Origin: Polytrichum commune
Taxonomy: Eukaryota > Streptophyta > Polytrichopsida > Polytrichales > Polytrichaceae
Length of the DNA: 60,000 nt
Reading direction: 5' to 3'
NCBI GenBank assembly: GCA_950295325.1
Contig: OX485804.1
Span: 49,962,429-50,022,428 of the forward strand
The position numbers and the translations under genes were made by a program. The notes beneath the pieces were generated by a model. The model had not been told where the DNA came from, made no database searches, and saw only the letters and a program-made list of their open reading frames with translations. Below are positions 1 to 9,775 of this stretch, piece after piece (position 1 is the first letter of the stretch; each line of letters opens with the position of its first letter).

Positions 1-900
1 AATCAAGCTCCGAAATGATTGCTGCCAATAGTGTTTGTTGAGTTCCCAATCGTGCAGATAGTGCAGTCAGATTTGTGAGTAAGAGCTGTATGGGAATAGA
101 TTGCCATGGATTCAGTAGCACTTACTGAGTACCACTCTCGCATGCCAAATGGTTCAACAGAAAGGGAAAAAAACCCGACGCAATTAGGTCATGAAAAAAG
201 TATATCCCGGTCACATGGCTCAAGTGAAGGAGGCCTCCTCACTTCTGCGTGCCCACAAAACTGCCTTCCATCTCTCAAGAACATAACCAATCACCTGCAC
301 TTGCCGCTTCCTTATCAAAGTGAATCACATGTTTAAATGAACCCGCGAACAAAAAAACTTTAAAATCCTATTGACCGAGAGCAAAATTCTGAATCGAATA
401 GGTTTACACTAGGATGTGGGTCCAAAAGCGTGAAATACTGATATGACTTTAATGTGGCCCCACTTTCCCACCAAATCTTGTTGGTCCGCACCTATGAGCG
501 GGGAGATCCGACCGCTGGTTACAAATGGGCTGAGTAAGTTTGAGAAATAATCACTTCAATTTCAAGACTATAGGAAAATCATCGATCATTTCAGAAGAAT
601 CTATATGATATACCTCAAAGTAATAAGAAAAAGCGAAAGACATCGATATGTAACCGTTTGGACTTGGAAACGCTTGGATCTCAACCGATTTAGTCTAAAA
701 TCTCATGGGGGCACTGGTCCCCACTGGAGAAAATACTCTTCCCAGCTTGAGAAATCAAACTTCAAGCTTGGGTCCAATCTTGAGTCCCAAAACTAAGGTC
801 CATGATGGGCGTTATGAACCGTTATGAACCGCAAGTTTCTTGGAAGCCTAATGTAAACCCACCCTTAGGAGCTTATGAGTCTGGAGGTTTATGGAGGTTG
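1..900. other. non-coding stretch, nothing recognised
   Basis: I see no coding exon, RNA gene or repeat that I can support here. The open frames present are short and have no recognisable motif. If the GT61 exon that follows belongs to a complete gene, this stretch would be its last long intron, with earlier exons to the left of the window. Confidence 0.5.
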
Positions 901-919
901 ATTGTGGGAGGCAATGCAG

Positions 920-1321
920 GTGGGATTGTTAAGCGGCACAGACGTAGTAATTTCAGTACACGGAGCACAAATGACCAACATCATCTTCATGTCACCTGGA
1001 TCAAGAGTGATGGAGTTGCTCCCCAAAGGGTGGCAGAAGTATGCAGGTGTTGGATACCAAGTCTTCCAGTGGATTTCTAATTGGATAGGACTCGTCCATG
1101 AGGGTCACTGGGAAGACTCAGAGGGCCCCGACTGCCCATTCCCAGACAACAACGGCGACACGAGTTGCTTCAAGTTCTTCAAAAACAGAGAGGTGGGGCT
1201 GAATGCTACCCATCTTGGAGAGTGGACGCACAAGGTTTTGAGGAATTTCGTGCAGGACAACACTGGCCTGCAAAAGGAAGACAGGCAACAGAATCAACAA
1301 TGTGCTTGTGGTGCAGACTAA
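920..1321 (+). CDS. 3' terminal exon of a GT61-family glycosyltransferase (partial or pseudogene)
   Basis: The frame carries the C-terminal signature of plant GT61 (DUF563) glycosyltransferases: a stretch with SVHGAQMTN followed by FMSPGS and ELLPKGW. Known family members are Golgi enzymes that add xylose, arabinose or other sugars to cell-wall polysaccharides or N-glycans. The exon probably starts at 920, after the acceptor-like TGCAG at 915-919; an in-frame TGA at 899-901 shows that coding does not run continuously from the left. It ends at a TAA at 1319-1321 after a polar, Gln-rich tail. No N-terminal half (signal anchor, donor-binding part) is visible in the 900 bases upstream. It is therefore either the last exon of a gene extending left of the window or an isolated fragment. 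The family is fairly secure; function and integrity are not. Confidence 0.6.
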   Translation: MGLLSGTDVVISVHGAQMTNIIFMSPGSRVMELLPKGWQKYAGVGYQVFQWISNWIGLVHEGHWEDSEGPDCPFPDNNGDTSCFKFFKNREVGLNATHLGEWTHKVLRNFVQDNTGLQKEDRQQNQQCACGAD

Positions 1322-1865
1322 ACGATCACGTCTCTTGCAAAGGTGCAAAACAAAATTCAGCAATTTCTTTTCACAGTATCAATTCCAGAAGCGACCAAGA
1401 AATTGACTCTAAGAATGGCTACTATATCGTAATGTAGAGGTACCCGCAGTCAACACCAACAGGAGGATCAGACAGAGATGAATCTGAAATGAAGGCCTCC
1501 GGCCATGTATGGTGTTGGGAACAACTGTGGTGTTGCATATGGGTACGTTGTCTCACCATTTTGTGTACAATCCCTTTCGAGTCGGTCAATAGCACCGCAC
1601 CAGCAATCTGCATATGAGTTGCCTGCAATTCTCGATGAGCATTCAACCGGAAGAATGTAGACACTCTGAGTTAGTGGTTGTTGATGTGAGGGAGGTGTCA
1701 GATATATATGGTGTGTAAATCGCCGGATGGTGGGGCAATGTCGATGAGGATTCGCAATTTCTTATTTACAAGATCAGCTTGAAACATGCCAGAGAATGTA
1801 CAGGCAGGTGCCTACGACCCTGGGTTGGCAATTCTCTTGTCCAGGGTCATTTGATCCTTTGACCC
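1322..1865. other. non-coding stretch after the GT61 exon
   Basis: Probably 3' untranslated sequence followed by intergenic DNA. Short open frames on both strands show no recognisable domain. Confidence 0.4.
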
Positions 1866-2066
1866 TAATGAAATGAAATGAAGTGAATTTGGTTTTAGAG
1901 TTGGGGAAGCCAAAATGCCTATGGGACTAAACGTACATCAGATGGTGTTAAACCGGCCCATTCCCTAGAGTGGCACAATGTGGTAGCCTCTGTGAGATAG
2001 ACTCGCTAATATCGGTTTGATGGTCCAATTGAAAGAAAAACTGAAGACTCCATAATACTACATTTT
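1866..2066 (-). repeat. LINE 3' end, copy A
   Basis: This is about 200 bp just downstream (minus strand) of the LINE-like frame at 2,066-2,476. It aligns by eye with 3,772-3,960, sharing for example CTCTAGAGTGG-like, TGAGATAGA and TTGATGGTC blocks. At its low-coordinate edge it has a short repeat of the kind ATGAAATGAAATGAAGTG (1,868-1,886), like the simple-repeat tail of a non-LTR retrotransposon. Confidence 0.55.
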
Positions 2067-2476
2067 CAAAAAATGGATTGGGACTTATCCCTAATAAACT
2101 TGTATAGGGTACACTCCAACACAAAGTGTGCCTCAGTCTCAACTACATTATAAGAGCAAGAGTGGCATGATCTATTATATCTAGAGATAGGAATAGTCGA
2201 CCAATGTTCAATTTCAATGGCAAGTCTATGATTCAAGATGCGGGACGCAACAATGATCTTGCGTTGTGGCGGTGTCAATGGTTGCTTCCAATATAACTCA
2301 CATCCACATTTGAAAAAATCCTTGCAGTGGAGATAATCTAGTTTCTTCCCCAAAAGATGGAAAGAGTTCCACTCTTTAGCAAGAAAAGCCTCCATAATAG
2401 AGTTATCCTTCAACTCAATGGGATTTTTCGTCGGGAGTTGGCCCCTTGTGATTTCCATCTGTTGTTTTGCATACAA
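2066..2476 (-). pseudogene. C-terminal part of a LINE-type reverse transcriptase polyprotein
   Basis: The 136-residue frame ends with a zinc-binding module typical of the C-terminus of non-LTR retrotransposon proteins: SCHSCSY, then ETEAHFVLECTLY, then IRDK. This gives a CX2C...H...C arrangement after a basic stretch with PPQRKIIVASRILNHRL. In this family the module follows the reverse transcriptase domain and helps bind template RNA. No reverse transcriptase or endonuclease domain is visible on the minus strand above 2,476, so the copy is 5'-truncated, the usual outcome of target-primed insertion. The ATG at its start is incidental. Confidence 0.6.
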
Positions 2477-3760
2477 ATATCAATGAGTTCTTCCCTCTTG
2501 CAGTGCGTGCTTGGAGGGAGTGCTTGAATTTGAATGTAGAAGAATCTATTTTGGGTTTATTGAGGGCCAAACTCATTTTAGAACCTCTTGGCACGCCAAA
2601 TCGAATTTGACACTCAATAAATAGATACAAAAAATATACTTAATTCAAATCTTCACACTACCTCCAAGCACCCATCGCAAGCTTATTGAACATGGATAGT
2701 GTTGTATGCAAATTAACCAACTCTTGACCAAAAGTCATAAGATATGTGGGTGTTATTTGGTTTGGTTTTTATGTTCACCAACTTCTACTAACTAGATCTA
2801 CACAACAAAACTTCTATCGCATTACCAACATGTGCAAAAATTGGATTGAAAATCAGACCTCCCCTAATTTAGTTATGATTATCAAAAGGACACGTTTGTT
2901 GATTTCTTATCTGCGTACATAGGTCCTCCCACTTGCGTTCACTATCAAGTGTAAGTAATTATTAATATTCGAACACGTAGTCCAATCTCTTTTAAACATG
3001 TGTCTTCATGATGTTTGCTCTTTGATCCTCACTGAACCACATACCAATCAAATATATCGGTCCGATTAAGAAATGAGCCACTTGAGAGACTCATCTACCT
3101 TAACCCTATTTTTCTTCTTCTGGGGGTTTCTTCCTAAGTTTGCCTTTGTTGGAGAGTTCTTAATGCAGAGATTAACCTCCTTAACCATCAGTTAGTCACA
3201 TGCAGGCACATGCTTGTCAACAATTTCTTTTATTTTCTCATGACTTTGAGGTTGTTTTACAGTTTTAGTGATCCCTTGTTGCAGGAATGACAGAAAACAA
3301 TGAAACGGCTCCTCACTCGCAACCTGAGAGCGCTGGTATATATATGTAGGGCACCATCTCCGGTAATTATAAAGGGCTGGAACAACTAGGACACAACAGG
3401 AGTCATGGGACATGGCCTTGTGCTTGTGCAGGAAATGCAAGTGATTGTTTTCAACTTCCCAAGCTCAATCCAAAAATACAGTCAGGTGATTGGAAGGATA
3501 TGATCACGCCTTGGACAGCCAGGGTCTGCTATGATCTTTATTGACAGTTAATGAGAGTAAGGCTGTTTTCGAACATTTTGTGAGGTTGTTGCAGTCGTTG
3601 GCGACTGCAATTCCTGAGGAGCTTTCAAATTCCCCAAATTTACATTCCGCGCATGCTGTTGTTTACAACAACAAAAAGAAAAGGAGGAACAGAGATAGGG
3701 AGGAGTGAGACGATGAATGAAATGCGATGAAATCCTGTTTTTGATGGGATTGATTACTTT
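2477..3760. other. non-coding stretch with a dispersed repeat
   Basis: No coding exon is recognised. The part at about 2,830-3,080 belongs to a dispersed repeat family also seen near 21,760, 24,760 (inverted) and 33,640. The rest contains only short unsupported frames. Confidence 0.45.
2830..3080 (+). repeat. dispersed repeat family R1, copy 1
   Basis: Shares an ordered set of blocks with 21,760-22,030 and 33,640-33,840: AGTTATGATTAT, then CACTATCAAGTG-like, then AGTCCAATCTCTTTTAAA, then GTCCGATTAAG. Copies are heavily diverged. No coding capacity is seen, so it could be an old LTR or a non-autonomous element. Confidence 0.4.
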
Positions 3761-3771
3761 ATTCTTTTTCC

Positions 3772-3960
3772 AACGAAATGAAATTGATTTTAAAGTTTAG
3801 AAAGCTAATGGGATTGAAAGTACATTAGGATGGTTTCAAACCAACTAATTCTCTAGAGTGGTCGAGTGCAATAGTCTCCATGAGATAGAAGCTAATATTA
3901 ACTTGATGGTCTCATTGAAAGAAAGACTTGCGGCTCTCTGTAGCCACGTTCTCAAATAGT
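3772..3960 (-). repeat. LINE 3' end, copy B
   Basis: Diverged copy of 1,866-2,066 in the same orientation, without the coding part. It is again preceded on the low-coordinate side by GAAATGAAAT-type simple sequence. It is best read as a second, more severely 5'-truncated insertion of the same LINE family. Confidence 0.5.
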
Positions 3961-4708
3961 GATGGGAACCAATGTGAAACCTTTCTTCTTGTTGTCATAC
4001 AAGCTGTGGCTCCAAACAAGGTCAAGCCTACTGTCACTTTTGTGGCCATTTATTGACAAAACAAATGAACCAGATTATTGCTTTTGAACATCTTTCAAAG
4101 TGATGTAAGCTGACATGATAAGTTACATATGTTTCAAGCACTGTACTACAATGGCCTTGATCAGATTTGGCCTTGTGTCTTGTAGATTATACACGCTGGC
4201 AAATAAGATTGAAATTTGGCATGATTGTGCAAAGCCCAATCGAATCCTCAGGAGTCATTCTTTTACTGTTACCTTGATTTCTTCATGAAATAATGTAAAA
4301 GTAGAAGTAAAAATGAAAACCCATTAAGTAATTCATTTTGGTTTCCAGATTTATTTTTACTTTGATTTCCGATCATATTTCTACCATACAATTTTTTTGA
4401 GAATGATGCATTTTATTTTATTTTATTTTGACAAGAAGTTCATATACCAGTAATATTTTTCATACAAGTCACACAACACCTACACTGTTACTTTTTATTT
4501 TATTACTTTGACCTATTATTGTGTTTTATTTTACTTTTACATTTACTTTTACATTTGGATTGACTTTTATTCCAACAAAGGTCTACATAGGAGAATCACG
4601 TCAAGCTAAGCTGTTCTTATTCTAGTTATCATTTGCTCATCCTCTCCGCTGGACTCTCGGATTCTTGCCAAGAGATTCTTGAGCACATCTCGAGTTCTTG
4701 CAGCCACT
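3961..4708 (+). other. intergenic and upstream region of the CCCH gene
   Basis: A+T-rich sequence with (ATTTT)n at 4,409-4,430 and several CTTTTA/ACATTT runs up to about 4,575. It probably includes the promoter and 5' UTR of the gene starting at 4,709, but I cannot place a TATA box or start site with confidence. Confidence 0.35.
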
Positions 4709-6076
4709 ATGTTGAGGATTAACTCCAAAATCATGGAGAAAGTTAACCACCATTCCAACCTCAAAACAACCATGTGCAAATACTATATTCGACATGAGCC
4801 ATGCCGGAATCGTAAATGCTACTTTGCTCACGGGACACGCGAGCTTCGCAAGAGGGTCCATTCTCGAAGCTCGTCACCAAGAGGAAGTTCTTCATTTCGA
4901 AGGTCTTGCGCCCGTAATCTGCACAAATCTCCTCCAAGTTCTTTAAAGCATCCCTATTGTGAATGCGCGAAATGCGAAAGTCTTCCCGTGCGGCCTTCCA
5001 AGCGTCCCTGTCCATCCCCACCTCCGCGTGAAGGAGGTCCACATGATCGATCGGAATACGACGAGCGGCCTAATTCGCGACATGAAGCAAAGTCGCAATC
5101 ATGTATCCCTCGTCGACATGCCGAAGGAATAATTGCACGTGGAAACAACCCGGATCCGAGATATGTTACGCGACAATGGAATCATGATTCCCATCGCCAA
5201 GACTTGAAGATTACACTACAGTCACGATCCTGGGATATAAGAAATTCACCGGAAGATGTGGAGCCAAGGTTTCCACCCGGCTTTGAGCCAGGGTTTCCAC
5301 CCGGCTTTGAGCCAAGGTTTCCACCCGGCTTTGAGCCGAGTGTAAAAAACACGTCTCCATCATGTAAAAATGTCCGTGGTGATCAAGACGGAACACCACC
5401 AAAAATTGACCACGTTGAAGAAGGAGAATTTATATCAACTCTTCAAAAGCAAAGACGCAGTGCGGTTTCTGGGTGTGTTCAGCAAGAAGACTACGAAGAT
5501 GATGGTGGTGATGATAAAATACCACCATTGCGTGTCAGGGAAGAATTCACGAATGGCATTGGTGGACCACAAGTGGAAACCACAAAGTGCAACTTCAAAG
5601 GTGATGATAATGAAACACCATTACGTGTCACTGAGGGACTAACGAAGGATGTTCAAGGTGCCGAATTGCAAGTGGAAATTACTAATTGCGAAGATTTCAT
5701 CAAGGTTGAAGGGGATGAAAAAAATATTCCTCCGGCCACACATGAGGTACCAGCAATTGATGAGAACCACATGGCGGTGGATACAATTATACCGCAAGTA
5801 AACAATGGTACTCCTTATCACCAAGTTCGTGAAAATTTATCAGAGGACGAGGTCCTGGTAAGTGCAAATGAAATTAGCACCCCGAGCTCGGATGTTTTTA
5901 ACCCGATGGGTAGTGCCGAAACGGTGAAGGAGATTATAGAGGTTTGGAAGCAATACACTTGTGCGCGAATGAGGCACGAGGAAGTTAAACGGGAAGAAGA
6001 GAAGCATGTTCAGAAGTTGGACCACCTTATGAGCTTGTTAGTGAAGGACCACATGAATGCGAAAGAAAACGAGTAA
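4709..6076 (+). CDS. CCCH-type zinc-finger protein, single exon, 455 residues
   Basis: One CCCH finger lies near the N-terminus: C23, C32, C37 and H41 (CX8CX4CX3H; the classical spacing is CX8CX5CX3H). Proteins with such fingers usually bind RNA; the target here is unknown. Next come an Arg/Ser/Pro-rich segment (about 45-110), three exact 8-residue repeats EPRFPPGF or EPGFPPGF (residues 185-208, nucleotides 5,261-5,332), two diverged copies of an acidic module beginning with PPLRV or PLRV (about 272-303 and 304-340), and a charged, probably coiled-coil C-terminus (about 405-455). I chose the ATG at 4,709; the frame is open upstream to about 4,610, but no earlier ATG is in frame. A second ATG at residue 9 is also possible. 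There is no intron and no stop. The frame is much longer than neighbouring chance frames, and the repeats keep the reading frame, which supports a real gene. It could also be a gene carried by a transposon. Confidence 0.7.
   Translation: MLRINSKIMEKVNHHSNLKTTMCKYYIRHEPCRNRKCYFAHGTRELRKRVHSRSSSPRGSSSFRRSCARNLHKSPPSSLKHPYCECAKCESLPVRPSKRPCPSPPPREGGPHDRSEYDERPNSRHEAKSQSCIPRRHAEGIIARGNNPDPRYVTRQWNHDSHRQDLKITLQSRSWDIRNSPEDVEPRFPPGFEPGFPPGFEPRFPPGFEPSVKNTSPSCKNVRGDQDGTPPKIDHVEEGEFISTLQKQRRSAVSGCVQQEDYEDDGGDDKIPPLRVREEFTNGIGGPQVETTKCNFKGDDNETPLRVTEGLTKDVQGAELQVEITNCEDFIKVEGDEKNIPPATHEVPAIDENHMAVDTIIPQVNNGTPYHQVRENLSEDEVLVSANEISTPSSDVFNPMGSAETVKEIIEVWKQYTCARMRHEEVKREEEKHVQKLDHLMSLLVKDHMNAKENE
5261..5332 (+). 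repeat. three tandem 24-bp units inside the CCCH gene
   Basis: Three nearly identical 24-bp units (GAGCCA followed by GGTTTCCACCCGGCTTT-like sequence) encode three 8-residue repeats. Only one base differs in the middle copy, giving Gly for Arg. The near identity suggests recent in-frame expansion. Confidence 0.85.
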
Positions 6077-6654
6077 TTTACAAGCTTCCGTTCCAAGATG
6101 ATTAATATTTATCATTTTGTATTATTATCATTTTCTCCAAGTGTGATGATATATATATCAATATAACCTTTTTTCAACCAGATCTACATGTTTGCTTTCT
6201 CAGAGAATCGGGATCAAAGGACGATGTTGAGATCAAGCTAAATAAATGTTAGAATCTGGAAGACTTTCAGTATGAATCTTCGAGTTGTAATGAGAAAGGA
6301 GCTAGGTCTGATTCATAACAGAAAGTGATCAACTGAGCGTGAATGATGAATACTATGAATACTTGCAACATCACGGACATACACGTCATTGTTTCCCACC
6401 AACAATGATTATATGATTCTCACGACCTCCTCTAAGTTGGGACGCCACAAAACTATTGCATATACAGCATTTTCATAATTCCATTGAAGATTGAAATGTG
6501 AGGAGACGCGCGCACCTTCGTCAATGGAATTTTTGTGCATTGCAAGTGTGGTGACTCTTCTTGCGATCGGATCCAACCTGTGGTTACGGTAGGAGAGTAC
6601 TCTAGTGCGCAATGTGTGGACGATTGATTGAGGAGTAGGAGCATGTGTGAGTCA
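6077..6654. other. 3' flank of the CCCH gene, nothing else recognised
   Basis: Probably 3' UTR immediately after the TAA at 6,074-6,076, then intergenic sequence with only short frames and no recognisable motif. Confidence 0.4.
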
Positions 6655-6768
6655 AGTGCCTTTCTTATGGCATAGCATGTCGATAGAGTGACTCTGCATT
6701 CGAAGATTTATGCTCGCCTATCTCTGGTTGTCTGGCCATTCGTGATGAAAATGGTTTCACGTTTTCTC
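6655..6768 (+). repeat. direct repeat left of the SNF2 exon
   Basis: About 110 bp that recurs at 7,280-7,382. Shared blocks include AAGTGCCTT, GAGTGACTCT, TCTCTGGTTGTCTG and CACGTTTTCT. The two copies lie either side of the SNF2 fragment in the same orientation. Confidence 0.65.
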
Positions 6769-6922
6769 TCAAGCCCCATAATTGGAATGCCCGATAAGTG
6801 TGTAGAAAACAGTGATGTTTACAAGACGGTTCAATCAGTTTCCCTGTGAATAGACAGACAGAGCATGCTACATTGTTTGGTAAATACACATCATTCATAC
6901 TCAAAGAGTCTGCCCAGCAAGT

Positions 6923-7149
6923 ATGTCTGGGATGGCTAAATCTGAGCCACAAGAACCAGCAGCAGCAAAGGGAGGGGGCTGTTCTAAACCAGAAGAGGAC
7001 TTCGTACTCCGCTTCAACCTGAGAGTAAAAGCGTCAACTATGCTATATCCACATCAACGTGAAGGAATCAAATGGGTGTGGAGTTTGCACACAAAAGGAA
7101 TGGGGAAAAATACTTGGCGATGACCTGGGAACTTGGCAAGACAATGCAG
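6923..7149 (+). pseudogene. single exon of a SNF2-family helicase, frameshifted
   Basis: After a low-complexity start, the frame carries MLYPHQREGIKWVWSLH, the entry to the helicase core (Q-motif region and start of motif I) of SNF2 proteins of the ERCC6/ERCC6L type. Just before motif I the frame breaks (around 7,106-7,110). The next frame reads ILGDD then LG, and a further single-base change precedes LGKTMQ, so the Walker A region is split over frames. The exon still ends exactly at a splice donor, CAG|GTGGG, at 7,149/7,150. The next helicase exon is not recognisable downstream. I read it as an isolated, broken exon from a chromatin-remodelling gene. The initiating ATG at 6,923 may be incidental. 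Confidence 0.7.
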
Positions 7150-7279
7150 GTGGGTTTTCCTTTACAAGAATGCGCTGCTTAAAGAAACACGGATTGGTTG
7201 TTCATTGTGTTGACAAAAGCTAATGTTGTTTATACAGCAGAGTAATGTTGCTTGAGAAGTATGAAAATGCCGAAGTTAT

Positions 7280-7382
7280 TAAGTGCCTTCATGTGGATGG
7301 AGTGACTCTACATTTCAAGATTGATGCTCGAATGTCTCTGGTTGTCTGACCATTCGTAGTGAATATCGGCTCACGTTTTCTG
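7280..7382 (+). repeat. direct repeat right of the SNF2 exon
   Basis: Second copy of the repeat at 6,655-6,768. It ends about 10 bp before the outer end of the Copia 3' LTR at 7,392. Confidence 0.65.
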
Positions 7383-7391
7383 AAAACTCTA

Positions 7392-8011
7392 TGGAATTTT
7401 ATGAGAAAAGAAGAAGATACATACACATGAGCAAAGTAGTCGTGTTGAAGGATAATGTTACAAATTTCCAATGTGTGCTTGTACTCAAGGATGGCCTTCT
7501 TCGAGAGTCACAAACTCTATGTAAGAGTCATATCTCTTACATGACAACTCGTCAACGTAGATTACAAACTAGTGTATTATATATTGTATTATACGATGTA
7601 TATACAGTCATGAACGTATGTCTGACACTCCCAGTACATTAGTTTGTTTTCATCCAATTTGAAATGTTTGTCATCCATCATCATTTTTCATCCAAATTGG
7701 TTTGCTTCCTTTTGTCTTCAAAACCTTGCTGAAGTTGCCTCCCTCTTTAGTTGTCTTGTGTGAAGAATGTGTGCATTTTAATTAGTGCACAATGTTAGCT
7801 AAGGCCAATGGTTGGTTTCTCCTTCCAGCGTGGTTCTTGGAAAATTTTGTGATGAAATTCTCGTTGATAATTTTTGTTATGAATTTTCTAGTAACAGTGA
7901 TGGCAGTTGTGTGTTATGTCTTAATTTGTCATTTGTTGCTTTGACAAATCTTGTTCCAAAAATTTGATATTTTGAAAAGTGTTTGATTTATGGGAGCCTT
8001 GGTGTCCTTGT
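7392..8011 (-). repeat. Copia 3' LTR
   Basis: The low-coordinate part (7,392-7,566) aligns with 13,326-13,480, sharing GGAATTTTATGAGAAAAG-like and CTCTTACATGACAACTC blocks. On the minus strand the LTR ends in ...TTCCA at 7,392. Its start is placed near 8,011 because a purine tract reading GAGTGGGAGA on the minus strand (about 8,013-8,022) looks like the polypurine tract that normally abuts a 3' LTR. The upstream border is approximate. Confidence 0.6.
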
Positions 8012-8120
8012 CTCCCACTCAAAGACTTGTCAAAATATATATAAGGATAAGTGTTTCACACATAAAATATAAGGTTGTATACTTTGAGATGTGTAAGTGA
8101 CAAGGGCTAAAATGTATAAG

Positions 8121-9351
8121 TTAAATTAATCTTGAATGTGTTGAGGTGTTTGAGGATGAGGAATCAAACACATACCAAGTGATATGTTTGTCTTTTTGTA
8201 GTGATTTTGTTAGAATGTTAGTTGTCATGTGTTGAACTTCTTTTGTGAGAATTTTTTCTTTTGTGAAATGATATTGGGTGTCGACATGTTTACTTCTTGA
8301 GTGATATCTGGGATTCTCACTTAATGGAATAGCACTTTGGCTATCCGAATAGATGGTGGTAGGTTCAATTTGAGTGAACCAAGTTCTTGTAACAATTTTG
8401 GAGAGCCAAATAGCTTTAATTATTGCTTTTGGTAATGCCATGTATTCTGATTATGTAGAGCAGAGTGCAATTGATTGTTTTTTCTTGCTACCCCAAGAAA
8501 TGATATTGCCACCAAGTATGAAGCAATATCCGGAGGTTGAATGCCATGTGTCTTTGTCTCCTTCCCAATCGGCATCGGAATAACCATGCAAAATATTTCC
8601 TTGAGGGGATTTTTGGTACTTAATTCCAAGGGTAAGGGTACTTTGATGTATCACATTGTTCTTTTCAAAGTTTGAATATGGGATGGAGCTAGAGATGATA
8701 GGTATTGTGCAAGACTACTAACAATGTATGCACAATCAAGGAGGAAGTTGACAATGGTGTGCATTAAGTTGCCAACCATTTGTAAGTAAGGATATTGATC
8801 TTCAGTGGAGGTGAGACTTTTCTCTTTGCTTAGTTGAATGCATGTTTGCATTGGTGTGCTTAATGGATTATAATTGAGCATGTTGTACTCTTTAAGTTTG
8901 GATATCAAATATTTTTGTTGGTGTATAATTGTCCAATCTTCTTGTTGATTTTTAATTATGGCATTTCCAAAAGGATAATGATTCCTCCTTCATGTGACAG
9001 CTCAATTTTTGTTTGAATAGTGGCTTTAACTTGTTGAATGAGTGAAATTGTATTGCTTAAACGTATACAATCATCAACATAAATAATAGTACTTGTAAAT
9101 CCATGGTCATTTTCAATTTTGAGATAGATGCTTGCATCGGATTTTAACCTTTGAAATTCATTGAGGAGAAGGTATTGATTCAATTGTTGATACCAAGCTA
9201 TTGAGGATTGCTTAAGTTCATACAAGGGCTTGAGAAATTTACAAACCATATTTGGATTGTTGGATGGAGGTAGTCCCTCAGGTATAATCATATAAATGTC
9301 TTCTTCTAGAAATCCATTTAGAAAGGTTGTCTTAACATCTAATTGGTGCAT
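8121..9351 (-). pseudogene. Copia reverse transcriptase and RNase H
   Basis: Minus-strand pieces in order: 9,351-8,956 has LDVKTTFLNGFLEEDIYM, PEGLPP, LYELKQ and the catalytic IIYVDD; 8,908-8,651 has NPLSTPMQ and MVGNLMH; 8,654-8,451 has YSDADWEGD, STSGYCF and SW(G)SKK; 8,441-8,121 has IYSDSQSAI, NPRYHSRSKHVDTQYHF and the LTK tail. This is the RVT_2 and Copia RNase H series. Stops separate the pieces; for example a TAA replaces the Glu codon of the usual STEAEY motif. Confidence 0.9.
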
Positions 9352-9499
9352 TTCCAGATAATATTATGTTTCAAGGGTAAACAACACTTTGATTGAATTT
9401 AATTTGACAATATTTGCTTGATGATGTAGTCATAAATAAGGTTTCTTTATTTGTCCTTTGCCTACAATAGATTCAATTCATCATTGTGGTGGATTAATG

Positions 9500-9775
9500 T
9501 GTCTTTTAGGTCAAGCTAAAGAACTTGGCAGTTGGACGTAAAAGCTTGGAGGTGGACATAGTGTCTCGTAATCTTGAAATTGCTTCAACTTCATGAGGTA
9601 AGTTTTCTCTATCATTGTGTGATGATAATTCTGAAAATATTTCAAGTACACCATTATGAGAAGGTGAATTTTGTTGATTTGCAAAGATTGTCCTTGTGGA
9701 GGTAGAGGCAAGGGTGGTGATGGCCCAACATTACTTGATGGTAAGGATGGTTGGATTTTCCTTGTTATTGAAGGG
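9500..9775 (-). pseudogene. Copia linker between integrase and reverse transcriptase
   Basis: Ser/Pro-rich minus-strand sequence (PSPPLPLPPQGQ) of the kind that joins integrase to reverse transcriptase in Copia polyproteins. It ends abruptly at the G+C-rich insertion. Confidence 0.5.

Noticed and set aside
8374-8583. Plus-strand 69-residue frame in the Copia region
   Set aside because: It is antisense to the Copia RNase H, whose motifs are clear on the minus strand.
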